Positions 34,589 through 44,000 are shown, counted from the first letter of the stretch. The stretch: 64,000 nt of DNA from Arcobacter sp. EP1 (GCA_001655195.1 LPNY01000132.1:265236-329235); one strand, 5' to 3'. A program made the numbers and translations. Notes: generated by a model from the letters alone, not told the origin.

Positions 34589-37500
34589 TATTGATTAGCT
34601 TTTCTTAGATAAATAAGCCTGTAGACCATTGGAACATAATATAAGTTTAATATTGTTGCCCATAGAATACCAAATCCTAAAGAGATTGCCATTGGCTGTA
34701 AAATCAATGCTTGTCCAGAAGCAAAGAACATCAAAGTAGACAGACCTAAAATAGTTGTAGCAGACGTTAGTAAAATCGGTCGTAAACGCATAAGAGCATA
34801 CTCTTCTAGTTCAACTAGGGTTTTACCTTTTTTGATAAAATCCATCATGATAATACCATCATTAACAATTACACCTGCAAGTCCAACCATACCTATTAAA
34901 CTTGGCATTGTAATATTAATACCTATAACCGTATGCCCCACTAAAACACCAAAAATTGACAAAGGAACTGTTGAGATAATAATAAGTGGTTTAACAACAG
35001 AATCAAACATCCAAATTAACGCAATAAAAATCAATATAATAGCTAACAAAGCAGCTTGCATCATCTCTTGTTGTACCTTTTGATTTTCCTCTTGCTCCCC
35101 TTTAATATCAATAAGAACTTCTGTTTTTAAACTCTCTAAAACAGGTGTCAATTCTTCAAAAATTTCAGAAGAAGTCACACCACTGGAAGTTGCAGTAATA
35201 GAAACGATTCTTTTATTATTTTCTTTAAATATTTGAGAAAGTGCTTTTTGCTTCACGATTGTTACCACATCTTGCAAAAGCACTTTTTGATTACTTCCTG
35301 GAACTAAAACTTCAAAAGAATCCAATGACTTTAAGCTGTCCTTGTTTTTACTTTGAAAGACAACATCCACAATCCCCTCATCATCAAACATTTTTGAGTA
35401 AGCACCTTTAAAATACATTGGACGAATCATTGAGATAATATAGTTTTCACTAAAACCAAGTTCTTGACCATAAGGATTGACTTTAAATTTTAATTCAACA
35501 TTACCTTCTAAAATATCATCCGTAACATTTGACACACCCTTAATAGTTTGTAATTTCTGTTTAATAACTTTTACAGCATTAGCGACCTTATCATCTTGTC
35601 CCGATATGGCTAGTTCAATATCATTTTTAACAATACCTGCTCCTGGAACAAATACTTTAAACTCTTCGTATTCTCCATTTGCAATCAAAGGTTTAAGCAA
35701 TTCATTTAACTCTTGTTCTACTTGTTGTGCAGATTTTTGTCGAATCATATTGGTTCCATCATATTTAGGCGATAAATAAGGATTAATGTATTTATCAAAT
35801 GCATTTTGAGGTGCTCTTTCATAAAGATTTACAAATATATGAAAATAAAACTCCTCATTTTGAGGTATATTTTTACCATCTAATCGCATTCCAATAACGG
35901 AAGAAACTGAATCTAAATTATTAGCAAAATCATACTCTTGTATGATTTTTTGTTCTATTTTAGCAACCAAAGCCTCTGTTTGCTCAATCTTTTTTCCAAC
36001 ACCAACAGAACCATTAATATAAACTTGAGTAGAATCAAAATCAGGCAAAAATTGAAATCGTGACTGAGAAGCTAAAAAAATGGTTGAACCAACTATTGAA
36101 CCAACCATAATAAGAAGCGCTATAAAACGTCGTTGTAATAGAAAATTTAATATGGTTTTATAAATCTTTTTATTAATTTCCCAAATTTTATCTGACTTTT
36201 TAGCCTTAGTATGAACACTAAAAATTTGTCTTGCATGTAAAGGCAAAAAGAAAAATGCCTCTAACAAGGATGACAAAAGAAGTATCGCAATCATAATAGG
36301 TAATACTTTCATAAACTTCCCAACTTCACCCGTCATTAATAAAATAGGTAAAAAGGCAAAGATTGTTGTTGCAGTGGCAGTTAACACAGCAGGATAGACT
36401 TCAAGTGCCCCATCTAAAGCTGCCGTTAACCGGTCTTTTCCCATTTCCATATGACGATAAATATTCTCACCAACAACAATGGCTTCATCAACAAGCATAC
36501 CAAGGGCAATAAGCGCACCAAGAAGAGATAACATATTAAGACTATATCCCATTGCTTCGGCAGCTATTAACCCAATCATAAAAGATGTAGGAATACCAAT
36601 AGCAATAACAGTAGCAATACGCACATTAATAAAAAAGAAAAGTGCCAAGAAAAGTAAAAAAAGTCCAAATAAAATATTAGAAACAACTGTATTTAGACGG
36701 TTTTTAATCCAAACAGAAGTATCAGTATGCGTATCAAACTCTAAATGAGGATATTTTTCTTTGTAGAATGCAAGTGTTTCTTTAATCTGTTTTACTAACT
36801 CAATAGCATCACCACTTTCACTCTTATTAATACCAATAGAAACATCTCGATTTCCATTAAAATGAGAAATATTATTTACATCTGCTAGTTGAAAACCTAC
36901 TTGAGCAATATCTTTTAAGTAGAGTCTTTGATTCTGTATTTTCAAAATTGTATTTTGAATTTTTGCCAGGTTTTTTTCTCCATTAAAGGTACTTAAATAG
37001 TAGTGTCGTGTTTCATCTTTTACAATACCTGCAGGAAAAATAGAACTTAAGTTCTGAACAGAAGTTATAACATCTTGTATACCTAACTCATAAGCTTTTA
37101 TTCTATTTTCATCAAATTTTATAAGAAGCTCTTTATCACTATCACCCCAAATAGATAAGGAACTTAAATCTTTTAATTGTGCCAAAGAGGATTTTACATC
37201 TTTAGCTATTTTTAGTAATTCTTCTTTGGAATCACTTCCATACAAAACAACTGTAATTAAAGGAATTTCGCCGATAATCTCTTTAACAATGGGCTCATCC
37301 ATATCAGAAGGTAAATTTGACTTTGTTTTAGTTACGATATCTTTTACATCATCAATTACATCAACTGCTTCAAATCCACTTTTTAGTTTTACATTAATTG
37401 AAAAATATCCATTTTTAATCACAGAGGTGATATCACTAGCCTCTTCTAAAGAGGTTAATTCATCTTCTAGTTCCTCTACTACCATTTTATCAAGTAAATC

Positions 37501-37674
37501 AGAACTTGCGCCTGCGTAACTTCCGGATATAGCTACTGCATCAAGAGAAGCAGGTGGAAATATTTCTTTGGGAATTTTAAAATAAGCAAAAACAGCCAAG
37601 ACAAAAAGAAAAAAAAGTAAAAAATGATTTAATATTGGTTTACGAAGTCCAAACTCAATAATATATTTTATCAT
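34588..37674 (-). CDS. RND-family efflux permease (AcrB/HAE-like)
   Basis: A large inner-membrane proton antiporter that exports small molecules in a tripartite pump. The 1,028-residue length, twelve membrane segments in two halves and two large periplasmic loops fit the AcrB/HAE group. Landmarks: the N-terminal helix, the TM4 LLGALIALGMLVDEAIVVGEN with the proton-relay acids, and VGLAGVIVNDGIIMMDFI in the second half. No membrane fusion or outer-membrane partner gene is adjacent. Its start overlaps the ftsL-like gene by four bases, which makes an odd operon with cell division genes. Confidence 0.92.
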   Translation of the reverse strand: MIKYIIEFGLRKPILNHFLLFFLFVLAVFAYFKIPKEIFPPASLDAVAISGSYAGASSDLLDKMVVEELEDELTSLEEASDITSVIKNGYFSINVKLKSGFEAVDVIDDVKDIVTKTKSNLPSDMDEPIVKEIIGEIPLITVVLYGSDSKEELLKIAKDVKSSLAQLKDLSSLSIWGDSDKELLIKFDENRIKAYELGIQDVITSVQNLSSIFPAGIVKDETRHYYLSTFNGEKNLAKIQNTILKIQNQRLYLKDIAQVGFQLADVNNISHFNGNRDVSIGINKSESGDAIELVKQIKETLAFYKEKYPHLEFDTHTDTSVWIKNRLNTVVSNILFGLFLLFLALFFFINVRIATVIAIGIPTSFMIGLIAAEAMGYSLNMLSLLGALIALGMLVDEAIVVGENIYRHMEMGKDRLTAALDGALEVYPAVLTATATTIFAFLPILLMTGEVGKFMKVLPIMIAILLLSSLLEAFFFLPLHARQIFSVHTKAKKSDKIWEINKKIYKTILNFLLQRRFIALLIMVGSIVGSTIFLASQSRFQFLPDFDSTQVYINGSVGVGKKIEQTEALVAKIEQKIIQEYDFANNLDSVSSVIGMRLDGKNIPQNEEFYFHIFVNLYERAPQNAFDKYINPYLSPKYDGTNMIRQKSAQQVEQELNELLKPLIANGEYEEFKVFVPGAGIVKNDIELAISGQDDKVANAVKVIKQKLQTIKGVSNVTDDILEGNVELKFKVNPYGQELGFSENYIISMIRPMYFKGAYSKMFDDEGIVDVVFQSKNKDSLKSLDSFEVLVPGSNQKVLLQDVVTIVKQKALSQIFKENNKRIVSITATSSGVTSSEIFEELTPVLESLKTEVLIDIKGEQEENQKVQQEMMQAALLAIILIFIALIWMFDSVVKPLIIISTVPLSIFGVLVGHTVIGINITMPSLIGMVGLAGVIVNDGIIMMDFIKKGKTLVELEEYALMRLRPILLTSATTILGLSTLMFFASGQALILQPMAISLGFGILWATILNLYYVPMVYRLIYLRKANQ

Positions 37675-37916
37675 TTATCTTCCAAGATGATTAAGGAATC
37701 AACAATCTGATTTTTAAATTTCATATCCTCTAATTGTTGTTGTAAAAACTTATTTTCCTCTTTGAGTGATGTATAGTGAGCATAAAGTTTATTGATATCC
37801 TTACTCACATAATATATATTATTTGCTAAATAGATTTTTGGAAAATATAAAGTAAGCGCTAATCCTAATATAGAAAAAACAATAATTAATGATTTTTTTG
37901 CATTAAGTTTAATCAA
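37671..37916 (-). CDS. ftsL: FtsL-like cell division protein
   Basis: An 81-residue protein with one N-terminal membrane segment (about 8-27) and a coiled coil after it (about 40-75), the FtsL/DivIC layout. It directly follows rsmH, as ftsL does in many bacteria, overlapping it by eight bases. FtsL joins FtsB and FtsQ at the septum and activates FtsW-FtsI. It begins with TTG, with AAGGA nine bases before it. Sequence identity to ftsL is weak in general, so the call leans on position and layout. Confidence 0.65.
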   Translation of the reverse strand: MIKLNAKKSLIIVFSILGLALTLYFPKIYLANNIYYVSKDINKLYAHYTSLKEENKFLQQQLEDMKFKNQIVDSLIILEDK

Positions 37917-38811
37917 ATTTAAAGATCCTTAACTTCGAACTACGACTTCGAGGGTTTTGTTTAATCTCCTCTTTAGTAGGAATGATTGGTTTTTTTGTAA
38001 TAATTTTTCCCAATTGATGTCCATTTCCACAAGTACATCGTGGAGCCTCTTTAGGACAAATACATGATTTAGTCCATTTTTTAAAATACTGCTTTACAAT
38101 TCTATCTTCTAAAGAGTGAAAAGAGATGATTGCAATAATACAATTAGTAGGTTTATTCTCTTCTATAGAGTCAAAAAGTCGCTGTAATACACCCAACTCA
38201 TCGTTAACTTCTATACGAATTCCCTGAAAAGGTAAGGTTGCAGGATGAAGTTTTCCTTTATGCATTTTTTTAGACAAAAAATCCGATAACTCTTTTGCAC
38301 TGGAAAATGGTCGATTATTAACAATCAGGGAAGCGACCTTTTTATATTCACGAACTTCACCATACTCTTTAAACACTCGTTCTAAATCGTGTTGAGAATA
38401 ACTATTAACTACCACAGAAGCATCTAAGCTTTGGGTTTGGTTCATTCTCATATCTAAGGTTTCACTATCAAAACCAAAGCCTCGCTCATTTTTATCAAGC
38501 TGTAATGAAGAAACTCCAATATCTGCTAAAATACCTCGTATATTAAAACCTCTAAAGGTTTCAATAACATGTTCAAAGTTTCCTTGGTTAAAAACAACCC
38601 GTGTTTTAAAAGGATCTAATCTTTTTTTAGAAAAAAGTAATGCCTCTTCATCTTGGTCATTACAAATGAGCTGTACATTTTCATTTTGCTGTAGTAAACC
38701 TTCACTATGTCCTGCATATCCTGTTGTACAATCTATAATATACCCTTCATTAATATCAGTAAAAGCATCAAGTGTTTCTTGAAAGAGTACAGGTATATGT
38801 GGTATTTGCAT
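37909..38811 (-). CDS. rsmH: 16S rRNA (cytosine(1402)-N(4))-methyltransferase
   Basis: RsmH (MraW) methylates N4 of C1402 in 16S rRNA using SAM. Signature parts: HIPVLFQETLDAF at the start, DCTTGYAGHSEGLL (SAM site), GILADIGVSSLQLD, the FDSETLDMRMN segment, and HSLEDRIVKQYFKK near the C terminus. A CICPKEAPRCTCG cysteine motif is seen near 270, and the end is PRSRSSKLR. Length 300 is normal. AAGGACC eight bases upstream supports the start. It is divergent from the class II aldolase-like gene. Confidence 0.95.
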   Translation of the reverse strand: MQIPHIPVLFQETLDAFTDINEGYIIDCTTGYAGHSEGLLQQNENVQLICNDQDEEALLFSKKRLDPFKTRVVFNQGNFEHVIETFRGFNIRGILADIGVSSLQLDKNERGFGFDSETLDMRMNQTQSLDASVVVNSYSQHDLERVFKEYGEVREYKKVASLIVNNRPFSSAKELSDFLSKKMHKGKLHPATLPFQGIRIEVNDELGVLQRLFDSIEENKPTNCIIAIISFHSLEDRIVKQYFKKWTKSCICPKEAPRCTCGNGHQLGKIITKKPIIPTKEEIKQNPRSRSSKLRIFKFD

Positions 38812-38872
38812 TAAAAAGGTCCTTAATATGTTTTATGTATAATATCCAAAAACATATTTGAGGCATTTTAAA

Positions 38873-39451
38873 ATGATAAACCAAGATACAGTAAAACAAT
38901 TAAGTGACCTATCGTTAACGCTTTTTAGAAAAAACTTTTTTGGTATTTATCATGGTGCAATTTCAGCAAAAATTGACCATAACTCTTTTATGATTAACAC
39001 TGCAGATGCTATTTTTGATGAAATGGATGAAAAATCCTTTTGTGAACTTAGTACCGTTAAGCAAGATTATCGTTGGAAAATTGCTTCAATTGAAGCTCAT
39101 ATCCATGCCACTATTTATAATAACATCCATGAAGCAAAATATATTGCTTTTGGGGTACCAATTTATACAACAGCATATACTTTTGAACATGATACTATTG
39201 AACTCAATGATTACTTTGGAAAAACAACCTTTGGAAAAATCCCAGTAATTGACCCAGGAATTTTTTCAACCTGGTATGATCGAAATGCATTAGAAATTAC
39301 AAAATATTTAAAAGAGACTAACAACCATGTTATGATTATTAAAGGAATTGGTATGTACGTCTATGACCGTGATATCAATGAATTGGTAAAAAAAGTTGCA
39401 ATTATTGAGAACAGTTGTCGTCTTTTAAGCATCAAATCGTCATTTAATTAA
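38873..39451 (+). CDS. Class II aldolase/adducin-like protein with an altered metal site
   Basis: The fold is recognisable from FFGIYHGAISAKID near the N terminus and EAHIHATIYN in the middle, where the HxH zinc pair of fuculose-phosphate aldolase-type enzymes lies. The third zinc His, usually in LxNHG near the C terminus, appears to be missing: the protein reads MIIKGIGMYVYD there. So it may be a non-metal or non-catalytic member. About 192 residues long. I set the start at ATG 38873 with GAGG nine bases upstream; a TTG at 38858 would include that site. Divergent from rsmH. Confidence 0.7.
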   Translation: MINQDTVKQLSDLSLTLFRKNFFGIYHGAISAKIDHNSFMINTADAIFDEMDEKSFCELSTVKQDYRWKIASIEAHIHATIYNNIHEAKYIAFGVPIYTTAYTFEHDTIELNDYFGKTTFGKIPVIDPGIFSTWYDRNALEITKYLKETNNHVMIIKGIGMYVYDRDINELVKKVAIIENSCRLLSIKSSFN

Positions 39452-39597
39452 TAGCAAAACAATAGCATATAATATTTTTTGACTAAAAAAAAGTGATTTT
39501 TCTCTAAAATGCCCCAAAAACCCCCTACTTTTAGCTATTCTAAAGTTTAAATACTATAAAGTTTACGTGATATTAATCTTAATTAAGGAGTTCTTCT

Positions 39598-39873
39598 ATG
39601 AACAAAGCTGAATTTATTGATGCAGTTGCTGCAAAAGCTGGTTTATCTAAAAAAGACGCAAAAGGTGCAGTTGATGCTGTACTTGATACTATTACAGACG
39701 CATTAGTTAAAAAAGAGTCTGTTAGCTTTATTGGGTTTGGTACATTCTCTACAGCTCCAAGAGCTGCAAGAACTGCCAAAGTACCAGGAACAGATAAAAC
39801 TGTTAATGTACCAGCTACAACTGTTGCAAAATTCAAAGTAGGGAAAGCTTTAAAAGAAGCTGTTGCTAAGTAA
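39598..39873 (+). CDS. hup: HU-family nucleoid DNA-binding protein
   Basis: A 91-residue HU/IHF-type protein: NKAEFIDAVAAKAGLSKKDA, the body with SFIGFGTFSTAPRAAR, and the DNA arm GTDKTVNVPATTVAKFKVGKALK. It binds and bends DNA with little sequence preference. The arm proline lies in NVPAT rather than the usual NPxT, a variant I recall in Campylobacterota. AAGGAG gives a strong ribosome site. A strong terminator follows, then tRNA-Leu. Confidence 0.92.
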   Translation: MNKAEFIDAVAAKAGLSKKDAKGAVDAVLDTITDALVKKESVSFIGFGTFSTAPRAARTAKVPGTDKTVNVPATTVAKFKVGKALKEAVAK

Positions 39874-39898
39874 TTACAAAGCAAACTTTCTTTACAAT

Positions 39899-39931
39899 AC
39901 CCATCCATTTTTTATGGATGGGTTTTTTTTT
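39899..39931 (+). terminator. Intrinsic terminator of the HU gene
   Basis: A perfect ten-pair stem, ACCCATCCAT with ATGGATGGGT, around TTTTT and followed by nine T. It ends one base before the tRNA gene starts. Confidence 0.9.
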
Positions 39932-40018
39932 GCCCGTGTGGTGAAACTGGTAAACACGTCGGATTCAAAATCCGATGACTTCACAGTCTTGTCGGTTCGA
40001 GTCCGACCACGGGTACCA
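39932..40018 (+). tRNA. tRNA-Leu (anticodon CAA)
   Basis: An 87-base class II tRNA with encoded CCA. The acceptor stem is GCCCGTG with CACGGGT (one G-U pair), the anticodon stem TCGGA/TCCGA holds the loop TTCAAAA, giving anticodon CAA for the UUG codon, a long variable arm follows, and the T stem contains GGTTCGAGTCC. Because the HU terminator is directly before it, it must use its own promoter or rely on read-through. Confidence 0.95.
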
Positions 40019-40202
40019 TCACATTTTCTCACTTTTTTTAATAATTAAAAAACAAAATAACTTTTATCACCATATTTGAATTTTATTCCATAACCTTTAG
40101 CAATTTTAGTCAATAACTTTAAACTAATAATTTAGTTTATTATATTAAACTTTATTTAATTTTACGATATAATATTGTCGTAATAATTTTTCAAGGTATT
40201 TA

Positions 40203-41492
40203 ATGAATCAATCTCTATTAAAGACGTCTCAAAATATTAATGTATTAGCTTGTGTTCAGGAAAAAAACAAAGACTTTTTGAATAGTTATTTTGCAAACAT
40301 TTTTTACAAAGAAAAATGTAGTGAGATAAATACAGAGCTTGAACAAAAACAGTATGATATGTTTATTTTAGATATCACCGAAATTCAACTCATTAAAATA
40401 TTAAGAGAGCAATATCCATATCTTATAATAATAATTATTATTTATAACCAGTCTCAAAAAGAGTTAAATCAATTATTGCAACTTCCTATAGGCGCAATAG
40501 ATATTAAAGAAGATTCTACTCTTTCACACCAAACCTTACAATATTATGTAAAAAAAATAAATACTCAAAAATCTACTCTTGAAAAAATCATATCCTTAGA
40601 AGATAAAATCGCGGAGTTTGAAAAACTTTTAAAAATCTATGGAGAAAATGTCATTGCCTCAATAACAGATAAAAAAGGGGTGATTAAGTATGCAACTAAG
40701 GCTTTTTGTAATATTGGAGAATATGAGATGAGAGACTTAATTGGAAAACCTCATAATATTATTCGTCATAAAGATATGGAAAAAGAGACTTTCAAAAAGA
40801 TGTGGGAAACAATTCAAACAGGTAAAGTTTGGAAAGGTGAAATAAAAAACAAAAAGAAAAATGGTGGGTTTTACTGGGTTTATGCAACGGTTTCACCAGA
40901 ATTAAATACCAGTGGGGAAATCATTGGATACAGTGCCATACGACAAGACATTACTGATAAAAAACATATTGAACAGCTCTCACTCACCGATGGATTAACT
41001 TTGCTTTATAACAGACGACACTTTAATAATGTTGTCAAACAGCAATTAAAACTAGCTAATCGATATGAACTTCAATTAAACTTTTTACTTTTAGATATTG
41101 ATTACTTTAAACAATACAATGATACCTATGGACATGTACAAGGAGATACTGTACTAAAATCATTAGCCGCATGTATGAAGAATACCTTTAAACGCCCTAA
41201 TGACCTTGCTTTTCGTTTAGGAGGAGAAGAGTTTGGAATACTCTTTTTTACCAACTCAAAGAAAAATGCTCTTAACCTAGCTAATAAACTAAAATGTAAC
41301 TTTGAAAATATCAAAATTGAACACAGTCAAAATAGTGTTTCAAAGTTTGTCACGTTTTCTGCAGGGATTTACGCCATCAATACAAAAGATGAGACTCCTG
41401 AAGGTCTTATTAGAAAAAGTGATGAGTTACTCTATAAAGCTAAAAATTCTGGTAGAAATAAGATTGTTGCTTATGGAGAAGAGTCTCCATAA
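40203..41492 (+). CDS. Receiver-like/PAS/GGDEF diguanylate cyclase
   Basis: Domains in order: residues about 10-118, a degenerate receiver-like fold (MFILDITEIQ in place of the usual phospho-Asp region); about 140-255, a PAS domain (IRHKDMEKETFKKMWETIQTG, the redox-sensor-type PAS seen in Aer-like proteins, and FYWVYATVSP); about 262-425, a GGDEF domain with LTDGLTLLYNRRHF, LLLDIDYFKQYNDTYGH and active RLGGEEF. It likely makes c-di-GMP under a redox or ligand cue. AAGG precedes the ATG. Convergent with the glycine-zipper gene. Confidence 0.9.
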   Translation: MNQSLLKTSQNINVLACVQEKNKDFLNSYFANIFYKEKCSEINTELEQKQYDMFILDITEIQLIKILREQYPYLIIIIIIYNQSQKELNQLLQLPIGAIDIKEDSTLSHQTLQYYVKKINTQKSTLEKIISLEDKIAEFEKLLKIYGENVIASITDKKGVIKYATKAFCNIGEYEMRDLIGKPHNIIRHKDMEKETFKKMWETIQTGKVWKGEIKNKKKNGGFYWVYATVSPELNTSGEIIGYSAIRQDITDKKHIEQLSLTDGLTLLYNRRHFNNVVKQQLKLANRYELQLNFLLLDIDYFKQYNDTYGHVQGDTVLKSLAACMKNTFKRPNDLAFRLGGEEFGILFFTNSKKNALNLANKLKCNFENIKIEHSQNSVSKFVTFSAGIYAINTKDETPEGLIRKSDELLYKAKNSGRNKIVAYGEESP

Positions 41493-41494
41493 AC

Positions 41495-42073
41495 TTAAAA
41501 TGAGATTGTAGTTGTTACCCGTACTTGCTCTTTTGGACGTTTTGTAAATTTATGTAATCGTTTTCCATTATAAACGAAATAGTTTTTATACCCTTTTAAA
41601 ACCCGTTTTGTATGGGTTGTACTATGTCTAATATTACAAACCTTTCGTTTTTTGGTTTCATAATAGTAGTCATCATCATAACTATCATCCACATGTTTGT
41701 AGTTTCGCATTTTATTAGCAACCGTACCACCTAAAATACCACCAATAACCTTTGCAGCCGTTCTTCCATTACCTTTACCAATTTGATTTCCAATAATAAC
41801 ACCACTTGCTACACCAATAATAGTATCCATTCCAATATTGTTTTCACTACTTCTGTTATTATAACGAGGCTTTTGAACATGGTATTCTTCAAAACAATCA
41901 CTTGTATGACGGTGAGGTTTAACCACTTCAATCTCTTCATAAACAGGTTTTGAGTGAGTTACATTTATATATTCATAATGTACCTCTTCTTGAGCAAAAA
42001 CTGAACCTGCTAAAAACAGTACTCCTAATATTATCTTTTTTCCTGTAGTCAGGATTTCATCTCTTTTTATCAT
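41495..42073 (-). CDS. Glycine-zipper outer-membrane-associated protein
   Basis: A 192-residue secreted protein with a signal peptide (about 1-28, ending VFA). The body has a histidine- and tyrosine-rich stretch and a glycine zipper (about 110-140: GVASGVIIGNQIG, GGILGGTVANK), the Rick_17kDa/SlyB-like motif that packs membrane helices. No lipobox was seen. Such proteins often strengthen the envelope; the exact role is unknown. GGGG before the ATG supports the start. Only two bases separate its end from the convergent GGDEF gene. Confidence 0.78.
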   Translation of the reverse strand: MIKRDEILTTGKKIILGVLFLAGSVFAQEEVHYEYINVTHSKPVYEEIEVVKPHRHTSDCFEEYHVQKPRYNNRSSENNIGMDTIIGVASGVIIGNQIGKGNGRTAAKVIGGILGGTVANKMRNYKHVDDSYDDDYYYETKKRKVCNIRHSTTHTKRVLKGYKNYFVYNGKRLHKFTKRPKEQVRVTTTISF

Positions 42074-42109
42074 AACAGCCCCTTTATTCTATAAATTCTA
42101 AAATACTCA

Positions 42110-42415
42110 CTATTTTAATGTTGAAATATATTTAGCAATTGCATCAATTTTTTCATCGTCTAATTTTGCAGCTTGCCCTTTCATAACACCTTTCATAGGT
42201 CCACCATAAGTTCCATCTTGGTATCCCTTGAGCGCTTTTGTTGTTTTTTCGACACTCCAACCTTGAATAATCTCACTTTTTCCTAAAGCTTTTTTCTCAG
42301 CATTTGCACCGTGACATCCAATACATGATTTAAACAGAACTTCTCCATCTGTTGCAAAAAGGGAAGTACTTAATAAAATTGATGTTGTAGCTATAATTTT
42401 TGTTAACGTTTTCAT
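42110..42415 (-). CDS. Cytochrome c553-like protein, copy 4 (separate locus)
   Basis: A small periplasmic haem c protein of the same kind as the trio at 27.7-28.9 kb: signal peptide ending LFA, haem site CIGCH, and GGPMKGVMKGQA with the methionine ligand. The precursor is about 101 residues. I placed the start at 42415, as AGGAG lies directly against the first ATG (42421) but six bases before the second. It follows the two-component system and a second cytochrome on the same strand, which suggests electron transport controlled by that system. Confidence 0.88.
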   Translation of the reverse strand: MKTLTKIIATTSILLSTSLFATDGEVLFKSCIGCHGANAEKKALGKSEIIQGWSVEKTTKALKGYQDGTYGGPMKGVMKGQAAKLDDEKIDAIAKYISTLK

Positions 42416-42492
42416 TTTCATCTCCTAAGTTTTATAAGAGAAGTATAAAAAGTAATTGTGAAATGATTGTGGAGAGTATTGAGGCTGTTAAA

Positions 42493-42822
42493 CTATTTTA
42501 GTTGACCAAAGACCTTATAGGTTTCCCAGTACTTATCAATGGCCTCTTTTAACTCTTTATTGGTAAGTTTTGTTGGCTTTTTTATTCCAAATCGACTGAT
42601 GAAAGCCTCAGACATAACTGTTTTTTCTTTAGAGGGAGTTTTTAAATAACTAGCAATTGATTCTTTAACACCCTTTTCACTACTGTACTTTAATAAATAG
42701 TGGTAAAAGTACTTGTCAATGGATACAGGTAACTCATTGTGACAGGATACACAGTTTTTTGTATAACTATTTGCAAAAAGTGATGAGCAACAAAAAAGGG
42801 CTATAAATAAATATCTTACCAT
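42493..42822 (-). CDS. Small periplasmic c-type cytochrome
   Basis: A 109-residue protein with a signal peptide (to about residue 17) and one haem site, NCVSCH, near the mature N terminus. The rest is helical with KFG-type lysines and no clear second haem or methionine motif; AFISRFGIKKPTKLT may provide the distal side. It resembles dihaem-cytochrome-related small proteins but has one site only. Its start overlaps the histidine kinase end by seven bases, so it is co-translated with the two-component system and may be its sensed component or target. Confidence 0.78.
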   Translation of the reverse strand: MVRYLFIALFCCSSLFANSYTKNCVSCHNELPVSIDKYFYHYLLKYSSEKGVKESIASYLKTPSKEKTVMSEAFISRFGIKKPTKLTNKELKEAIDKYWETYKVFGQLK

Positions 42823-44000
42823 GAAAGCATTACCTTTGTTCCAATATTAACTTCTGATTTAATTTGAATATCAATATGATACTCTTTACATATTAATGAA
42901 ACAATATTAAGCCCTATTCCAAAACCTCCCACACTTTTATCAAAACGTGAATAACGATCAAACATTGAATCAATCTTATCTTGAGCAATTCCTTTTCCAC
43001 TATCTTCAATAATTAAAGATTTCTCTTTTAGCGTTACAGTAATAGAGCCTTCTACTTTATTATATTTAATAGCATTGGAGAGCAAATTATCCACTACTTT
43101 TGAAATCTTCTTTTGGTCACAAAAAAGTTCAATATTTTCATCAATTCCTGTTTTAAAAGAAATTCGTTTAACATTTGCTAATGTTTTAAAATAATCAACC
43201 CGCTGATGTACCAAAGAAGAGAGATCAAGCAGTTCATTTTGAGAGATGATTTTATTATTTAGGGTCAAATAGGTCAAGTCTTGATAAATATTTGAAACTG
43301 TTTTTGCTCCAACATCAATACGTTTAATCTTTTTCTTTAATTTCTCATCAGGAATGGTATCAATATCAATGAGTTCAATATTAGCAACGATAGCCGAAAT
43401 TGGCGTGTTTAATTCGTGGGTGGTATCTTTTATAAAACGATCTAGAAGATGAAAGGCATCTCGCATTGGTTTTAAAAAGAGTTTGAGCAAAAAGAAACCC
43501 ACAACAAAAAGTGCTAAAAATCCAAAAATGATAAAGATAAAAATCTCTTCTTTTGTACTTTTAAGCCATAGTTGATTATCTGGTACCTCTAGAATCACAT
43601 ATTTAGCCCCTAGGTAATATGAATCTGGCTCTTCAATAAAATGAATATACTTATTTGAGGTATAGACAACATCTTCTAAATTTACTTTAGGAGATTTTAG
43701 TGTTGAGAAAATTAGTTTTCGATCACTATCATAAATTGCTGAGTTAAAACGTTCATCCCTAGGATAAAACTTATATTTATCAAAGTTAATGTGAAGATCT
43801 TTTAGACGATAGATTAAATCATTTGAATAAGATTGCAGTTGAACTCGCTTGTCTTTAAGCATCAGCTCTTTTTGTAACTTAAAGTATAAAAAAGAGATAA
43901 AAAAAAGTATCACCACACAAAGTAAAGAGTAAAGACTCAAAAAGCCAATTAAAGTCTTTTTCTCACTCTGTGGTAAATCGATATCCAAGCTTTTTAACAC
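42816..44000 (-). CDS. Two-component sensor histidine kinase
   Basis: Two membrane segments (about 18-38 and 155-178) enclose a periplasmic sensor of about 115 residues. Then an H box (DTTHELNTPISAIVANIE, His near 195) and a GHKL ATPase with DNLLSNAIKYN, IEDSGKGI and GIGLNIV. No HAMP domain is obvious. It begins with GTG, with AGGA six bases before it, and overlaps the response regulator gene by 38 bases, an unusually long overlap. Cytochrome genes lie directly downstream. Confidence 0.9.
   Translation of the reverse strand: MLKSLDIDLPQSEKKTLIGFLSLYSLLCVVILFFISFLYFKLQKELMLKDKRVQLQSYSNDLIYRLKDLHINFDKYKFYPRDERFNSAIYDSDRKLIFSTLKSPKVNLEDVVYTSNKYIHFIEEPDSYYLGAKYVILEVPDNQLWLKSTKEEIFIFIIFGFLALFVVGFFLLKLFLKPMRDAFHLLDRFIKDTTHELNTPISAIVANIELIDIDTIPDEKLKKKIKRIDVGAKTVSNIYQDLTYLTLNNKIISQNELLDLSSLVHQRVDYFKTLANVKRISFKTGIDENIELFCDQKKISKVVDNLLSNAIKYNKVEGSITVTLKEKSLIIEDSGKGIAQDKIDSMFDRYSRFDKSVGGFGIGLNIVSLICKEYHIDIQIKSEVNIGTKVMLSW

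Noticed and set aside
39863..40048. Plus-strand open frame of 61 codons
   Set aside because: It covers the HU terminator and tRNA-Leu, so it is not a gene.
43963..44000. Frameshift between response regulator and histidine kinase
   Set aside because: Both proteins are complete; the kinase has its own GTG and ribosome site inside the regulator gene, so this is a normal, if long, overlap.
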